From the NCBI RefSeq assembly GCF_005938625.1, contig NZ_VCNJ01000040.1:1-64000 (forward strand): 64,000 nucleotides of DNA, in the 5' to 3' direction. This document shows positions 60,058 through 64,000 of this stretch, piece after piece. Below the pieces are notes generated by a model, which was given only the letters and a program-made list of their open reading frames with translations, was not told the origin of the DNA and did not search any database. Source of the DNA: Pseudomonas fluorescens (GTDB taxonomy: Bacteria; Pseudomonadota; Gammaproteobacteria; Pseudomonadales; Pseudomonadaceae). How positions within the stretch are numbered: position 1 is the stretch's first letter; every line of letters starts with the position of its first letter. A program made the translations under genes and the position numbers.

Positions 60058-61068
60058 TTACTGAAACAGCGACTCGCTCGACAGGCCATTCTTCTCGAGG
60101 ATTTCACGAAGGCGCTTGAGGCCCTCCACCTGGATCTGCCGCACCCGCTCCCGGGTCAGGCCGATCTCCAGGCCTACATCTTCCAGCGTGCTGCTCTCAT
60201 GACCGCGCAAGCCGAAGCGGCGTACAACCACTTCGCGCTGCTTGTCGGTCAGCTCCGAGAGCCATTGATCGATGCTCTGCGACAGGTCGTCATCCTGCAA
60301 CAGTTCGCACGGATCGGTCGGACGATCATCGGTGAGGGTGTCGAGCAGGGTTTTATCCGAATCCGGACCCAGCGAGACGTCGACCGAAGAAACCCGCTCG
60401 TTAAGGCCCAGCATACGCTTGACCTCGCCCACCGGTTTTTCCAGCAGGTTGGCGATTTCTTCGGGTGAAGGTTCGTGGTCGAGCTTTTGCGTCAGCTCCC
60501 GTGCAGCCCGCAGGTACACGTTGAGTTCCTTGACCACGTGAATCGGCAACCGGATGGTCCGGGTCTGATTCATGATCGCGCGCTCGATGGTCTGACGAAT
60601 CCACCAGGTCGCGTAAGTCGAGAAACGGAAGCCGCGCTCGGGATCGAACTTTTCCACCGCCCGGATCAGCCCAAGGTTGCCCTCTTCGATCAGATCCAGC
60701 AGCGACAGCCCCCGATTTACGTAACGCCGGGCGATTTTGACCACCAGCCGCAGGTTACTTTCAATCATGCGCTTGCGCCCGGCCGGATCGCCACTTTGCG
60801 ACAAGCGCGCAAAATGAACTTCTTCCTCCGGGGAGAGCAATGGGGAAAAGCCGATTTCGTTGAGATACAACTGCGTGGCATCAAGTGCACGCGTGTAATC
60901 GATGTACTTATGTTGTTTAAGTGAAGCGGAGTGTTTGGATTTGGAACGAACGGAAGGTGGAGCAGCCCCTTCATCATTCGACATCGAAGAATCCGAATCG
61001 ATGCCGGTCTCCATAAGGAGAACCTCATCGTCGATGTCAAACTCCGGCACTTCTTTACTGAGAGCCAT
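60058..61068 (-). CDS. rpoS: Stationary-phase sigma factor RpoS
   Basis: A 336-residue sigma-38. Acidic N-terminus, region 1.2 (DATQLYLNEIGFSPLLSPEEE), region 2 with RFSTYATWWIRQTIERA near 155-171, and region 4 with ETLEDVG-like STLEDVGLEIGLTRERVRQIQ. Sits downstream of nlpD; in pseudomonads the main rpoS promoter lies within nlpD. Confidence 0.97.
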   Translation of the reverse strand: MALSKEVPEFDIDDEVLLMETGIDSDSSMSNDEGAAPPSVRSKSKHSASLKQHKYIDYTRALDATQLYLNEIGFSPLLSPEEEVHFARLSQSGDPAGRKRMIESNLRLVVKIARRYVNRGLSLLDLIEEGNLGLIRAVEKFDPERGFRFSTYATWWIRQTIERAIMNQTRTIRLPIHVVKELNVYLRAARELTQKLDHEPSPEEIANLLEKPVGEVKRMLGLNERVSSVDVSLGPDSDKTLLDTLTDDRPTDPCELLQDDDLSQSIDQWLSELTDKQREVVVRRFGLRGHESSTLEDVGLEIGLTRERVRQIQVEGLKRLREILEKNGLSSESLFQ

Positions 61069-61174
61069 TGTTATAGTCCTTTGGTGAGTTCGACCCCAAG
61101 CTCAAGCGACGCCTTTATCCTTGGCAGCGCTGGAGCCTGTCCCCTCTACGTGACGGAACAGGCTGGCTTACAAA

Positions 61175-62056
61175 TCAACGTCTTGGCAGGAACTGCAGCG
61201 GATCTACAGGTTTACCTTGGCGGCGAATCTCAAAATGCAGTTTCACCCGGTCTGTACCCGTTGACCCCATTTCGGCAATTGTCTGTCCGACCTTGACCTG
61301 CTGTCCCTCCCGAACCAACAGCCTGCGATTATGTCCGTAGGCACTGACGTAGGTTTCGCTGTGTTTGATGATGACTAATTCGCCGTAGCCCCTTAAGCCA
61401 CTCCCGGCGTATACCACCGTCCCATCAGACGCAGCTAAAACAGGCTGTCCCAAATCTCCGGCGATATCAATTCCTTTATTCAAACTACCGTTTGAAGAGA
61501 ATTTTCCAATCAGAATGCCATTAGATGGCCATCCCCAGCCGGTCGGGGCCGGACCTGCCGGAGGCAGTGGCGCGGGTGCTTGCTTGTTGGCGACGGACGG
61601 TGCAACGCCTGCCGAACCGCCAGTAGAACCGGTGGTTGTGGTGGTCGTCGTGCCATTTGCCTGGCGCCGGATTACCGTGGTTTTACTCGAAGAAGAAGGC
61701 GAAGAACTGCTGTTGCTGACCACCGCCGTCGGCGTTGAACCGGTGCGGCCATCGAAGCGAATCGTCTGACCCGGATGGATCGTGTACGGCGTAGGAATAT
61801 TGTTCCGGGCCGCGAGGGCTTTGTAGTCCCAGCCATAGCGAAACGCGATTGAAAACATCGTATCGCCCGGACGGACTACATACTGTCCGGTCGTCACGGT
61901 AGGACGCTGGGCCACCGCATTGTTGCGATCGACCACCCGGACATTGCTCGATTTGGTGCTGGAGCAACCGACCAGCAAGGTGCTCAAGACAAGGCCAGTC
62001 ACCAGGCGCTGAAAGCTCGTGTTACCCATACGCTGCGCAATGACTGTGAGACTCAC
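61175..62056 (-). CDS. nlpD: Peptidoglycan amidase activator NlpD
   Basis: A 293-residue outer-membrane lipoprotein. The signal ends LLVGC with lipid Cys; a LysM domain lies near 60-105 (YVVRPGDTMFSIAFRYGW), a Ser/Thr-rich linker follows, and a C-terminal M23/LytM domain covers about 180-290. The metal ligands are changed (NKGID in place of H-x-x-x-D; HFEIR in place of HxH), as in NlpD proteins that activate amidases without cutting themselves. I use the GTG at 62056; the open frame continues upstream with unlikely residues. Confidence 0.92.
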   Translation of the reverse strand: MSLTVIAQRMGNTSFQRLVTGLVLSTLLVGCSSTKSSNVRVVDRNNAVAQRPTVTTGQYVVRPGDTMFSIAFRYGWDYKALAARNNIPTPYTIHPGQTIRFDGRTGSTPTAVVSNSSSSPSSSSKTTVIRRQANGTTTTTTTGSTGGSAGVAPSVANKQAPAPLPPAGPAPTGWGWPSNGILIGKFSSNGSLNKGIDIAGDLGQPVLAASDGTVVYAGSGLRGYGELVIIKHSETYVSAYGHNRRLLVREGQQVKVGQTIAEMGSTGTDRVKLHFEIRRQGKPVDPLQFLPRR

Positions 62057-62268
62057 CCGCCGCTCCCTTTGTGGTGGCTGAAAAATGTGAAATGCCGGAT
62101 GTCGGCATGAGGTGTCGCCAGTATAACGGGCCGGATCGGCTTTACCTTTAATGAAGCGAAATCGCTTCGCGCACACGTTTGCAAGTTGGCAATCTGCTGC
62201 GTTTAAACCATCGCTGCCGGTGTAAGACACAGACGAACGAAAGGAATTCAGCGCACCGGAACAAATGC

Positions 62269-62946
62269 TCAGGCCAGTGGCCCATTAAGCAGCGGCACGA
62301 AACGAACAGCCCCCAGAACGTGTCGGGAAAAGCCGTTTTCCTCACGCACGATCAGCAACAATTGTTGCACTTCACCGGAGCCCACCGGGATCACCATGCG
62401 CCCGCCCGGAGCCAGTTGATCGAGCAAGGCTTGCGGTACATCCGTGGCCACGGCGGTGACGATAATGCCGTTATACGGCGCCAGCGCCGGCCAGCCTTCC
62501 CAGCCATCGCCCCAGCGGAACACCACGTTGCGCAGGTTCAGTTCGACCAAACGTTCCTTGGCACGGTCTTGCAGCACCTTGATGCGCTCGACCGAGAACA
62601 CTCGCTCAACCAGTTGCGACAACACCGCAGTCTGGTAACCGGAACCAGTGCCGATCTCGAGCACTTTATCCAGTGGACCCGCCTCCAACAGCAGCTCGCT
62701 CATGCGCGCCACCATATAAGGCTGGGAAATCGTCTGGTTATTGCCGATCGGCAGCGCCGTGTCTTCATAGGCGCGATGGGCCAGCGCTTCATCGACGAAC
62801 AGGTGACGCGGCGTGCGCCGAATCACTTCCAGCACCTTGGCGTTGGACACACCCTCTTCGTACAGGCGCTGGATCAGACGCTCACGGGTTCGCTGCGAGG
62901 TCATGCCGATACCGCTGCGCAGCCGGTCTTCGTGTTCACGGGCCAT
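62269..62946 (-). CDS. pcm: Protein-L-isoaspartate O-methyltransferase
   Basis: A 225-residue repair methyltransferase. VLEIGTGSGYQTAVL near 90-104 binds SAM; the N-terminal TSQRTRERLIQRLYEEG and PRHLFVDEALAHRAYEDTALPIG are family hallmarks. The ATG at 62946 has GGAGGG upstream and overlaps the surE stop (TGATG). A shorter start at 62904 has no good ribosome-binding site. Confidence 0.93.
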   Translation of the reverse strand: MAREHEDRLRSGIGMTSQRTRERLIQRLYEEGVSNAKVLEVIRRTPRHLFVDEALAHRAYEDTALPIGNNQTISQPYMVARMSELLLEAGPLDKVLEIGTGSGYQTAVLSQLVERVFSVERIKVLQDRAKERLVELNLRNVVFRWGDGWEGWPALAPYNGIIVTAVATDVPQALLDQLAPGGRMVIPVGSGEVQQLLLIVREENGFSRHVLGAVRFVPLLNGPLA

Positions 62947-63695
62947 CAGCGCAGTCCCTCCAGCCAGCCGTCGAGGCTTCTAAAGGCATCGTTGAAGGTG
63001 CGATCGAGCTGCAACGGGGTGATGGAAACATAGCCCTGCATCACCGCATGAAAGTCGGTGCCCGGGCCGCCATCTTCGGCATCGCCGGCAGCGGCAATCC
63101 AGTAACCGGCCTTGCCACGCGGATCGACCACTTTCATCGGCGCCGCCGCGCGGGCGCGATGGCCGAGCCGGGTCAGCTGGATGCCACGAATGTGATCGAT
63201 GGGCAGATTGGGGATGTTCACATTGAGCACCGTGCGCGGTGGCAGATCGAGCCCGGCATGGGCCTCGACCAGTTTGCGCGCAAAGTAAGCTGCCGTCGGC
63301 AGATTATCCACTTGCCGCGAGACCAGCGAAAAAGCGAACGACGGACGCTCGAGAAAACGTCCCTCAAGGGCGGCCGCCACTGTCCCGGAATACAGCACAT
63401 CGTCGCCAAGGTTGGCGCCGAGGTTAATGCCGGAAACCACCATGTCCGCCTCTCGCTCCAGCAAGCCGTTCAGGCCCAGGTGCACGCAGTCGGTCGGTGT
63501 GCCATTAAGGCTGATAAAGCCGTTGGCCAGATATTGCGGGTGCAGCGGACGGTCGAGCGTCAGCGAACTGCTGGCGCCGCTTTTGTCCTGCTCCGGGGCG
63601 ATAACCACGCACTCGGTATAATCCGCCAGCGCAGCATAAAGCGCGGCAAGACCGGGTGCGGTTACCCCATCGTCGTTAGAAATCAGAATACGCAT
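62946..63695 (-). CDS. surE: 5'-nucleotidase SurE
   Basis: A 249-residue nucleotide phosphatase. The metal-binding NDDG is at residues 7-10, with a further GASSSLTLDRPL Ser region near 44-55 and VVSGINLGANLGDDVLYSGTV near 85-105. Overlaps truD by 13 bp. Part of the stationary-phase survival cluster truD-surE-pcm-nlpD-rpoS. Confidence 0.95.
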   Translation of the reverse strand: MRILISNDDGVTAPGLAALYAALADYTECVVIAPEQDKSGASSSLTLDRPLHPQYLANGFISLNGTPTDCVHLGLNGLLEREADMVVSGINLGANLGDDVLYSGTVAAALEGRFLERPSFAFSLVSRQVDNLPTAAYFARKLVEAHAGLDLPPRTVLNVNIPNLPIDHIRGIQLTRLGHRARAAAPMKVVDPRGKAGYWIAAAGDAEDGGPGTDFHAVMQGYVSITPLQLDRTFNDAFRSLDGWLEGLR

Positions 63696-64000
63696 GGGCT
63701 GTCCGTCTGCCCCACCGGCACCAGATCAACGAGTTCGCGCACCAATACAGTGGCGAAGCATCCGGCCGGGAGGACGAATTCCAGTTGCAGAATGTCAGGC
63801 TGGGGATAATGCCACGTCAACCCGCCAATGGGCAGCCGCAGGATGCGACGTTCGTGACTCATACCGGCGTTGATCAACCAATCGCGCAGATCCGCTTCAC
63901 CGGCGGCAATCCCCTGCTCCAGATCATGGACAGCGCCTGCGGTCGGCGAGTCACCTTCGCCCCACTGCGGGCCGGTCGGATGCAGGTCAAGAATCGCCAG
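63683..64000 (-). CDS. truD: tRNA pseudouridine synthase TruD, 3' part
   Basis: The last 105 codons of an open frame that leaves the window on the right. HPTGPQWGEGDSPT and the C-terminal LEFVLPAGCFATVLVRELVD match TruD, which makes pseudouridine 13 in tRNA-Glu. N-terminal part with the catalytic Asp is outside. Confidence 0.9.
   Translation of the reverse strand: MAILDLHPTGPQWGEGDSPTAGAVHDLEQGIAAGEADLRDWLINAGMSHERRILRLPIGGLTWHYPQPDILQLEFVLPAGCFATVLVRELVDLVPVGQTDSPCVF

Overview
The window is chromosomal DNA of a fluorescent pseudomonad, most likely the Pseudomonas fluorescens group. This rests on high GC content, three families of Pseudomonas-type REP hairpins, and the gene orders erdR-dgkA-finR/fpr, recX-recA-cinA and truD-surE-pcm-nlpD-rpoS-rsmZ-fdxA-mutS. 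Roughly half is core genome (1-21.5 kb and 56.2-64 kb) and half is an accessory block (21.5-56.2 kb).

Left core region, 0-21.5 kb. mprF and a VirJ/AcvB-like hydrolase form a lipid-aminoacylation operon. They are followed by a small DUF3077-type protein, kup, rimO, an acetyltransferase, a pseudouridine-synthase-like protein that seems to lack its catalytic Asp, a DUF1456 protein, an RhlG-like reductase, trmO, fpr with its divergent regulator finR, dgkA, erdR, a DTW-domain tRNA-modifying enzyme, a small secreted protein, a LOG-like protein, recX, recA (with a LexA box) and the CinA-type pncC. REP hairpins and rho-independent terminators fill most gaps.

Accessory block, 21.5-53.7 kb, almost entirely on the minus strand. 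It encodes two complete contractile phage tails in tandem and no terminase, portal, capsid, integrase or replication gene, so I read it as a double R-type tailocin (bacteriocin) locus at the cinA/recA-mutS site. Cassette 1 (38.4-51.7 kb) follows the P2/R-pyocin order holin, collar, V, W, J, I, H, G, FI, FII, E(+E'), T, U, X, D. Cassette 2 (28.5-38.3 kb) follows the Mu/SfV order gp37, gp38, sheath, tube, gp41(+E'), tape measure, N, P, gp45, gp46, gp47, gp48. Cassette 2 is followed by four tandem tail-fibre units that share one anchor module (22.7-28.5 kb), then by a single endolysin and nested Rz/Rz1 spanins. Both cassettes carry a -1 ribosomal slippery heptamer in the E-type chaperone gene. 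A LexA-like self-cleaving repressor (52.9-53.6 kb) heads the locus. A good sigma70-like promoter whose spacer is filled by a perfect inverted repeat lies just downstream of it. The expected circuit is DNA damage, RecA activation, repressor cleavage, tail synthesis and lysis. recA itself lies immediately downstream of the lysis genes on the same strand, with no clear terminator between.

At 53.7-56.2 kb there is a small accessory patch: a lipoprotein, a DUF1090 protein, and a ToxR-like membrane regulator with a companion membrane protein.

Right core region, 56.4-64 kb: mutS, fdxA, the Gac/Rsm small RNA RsmZ with its GacA upstream element, rpoS, nlpD, pcm, surE and the 3' part of truD, which runs off the window edge.
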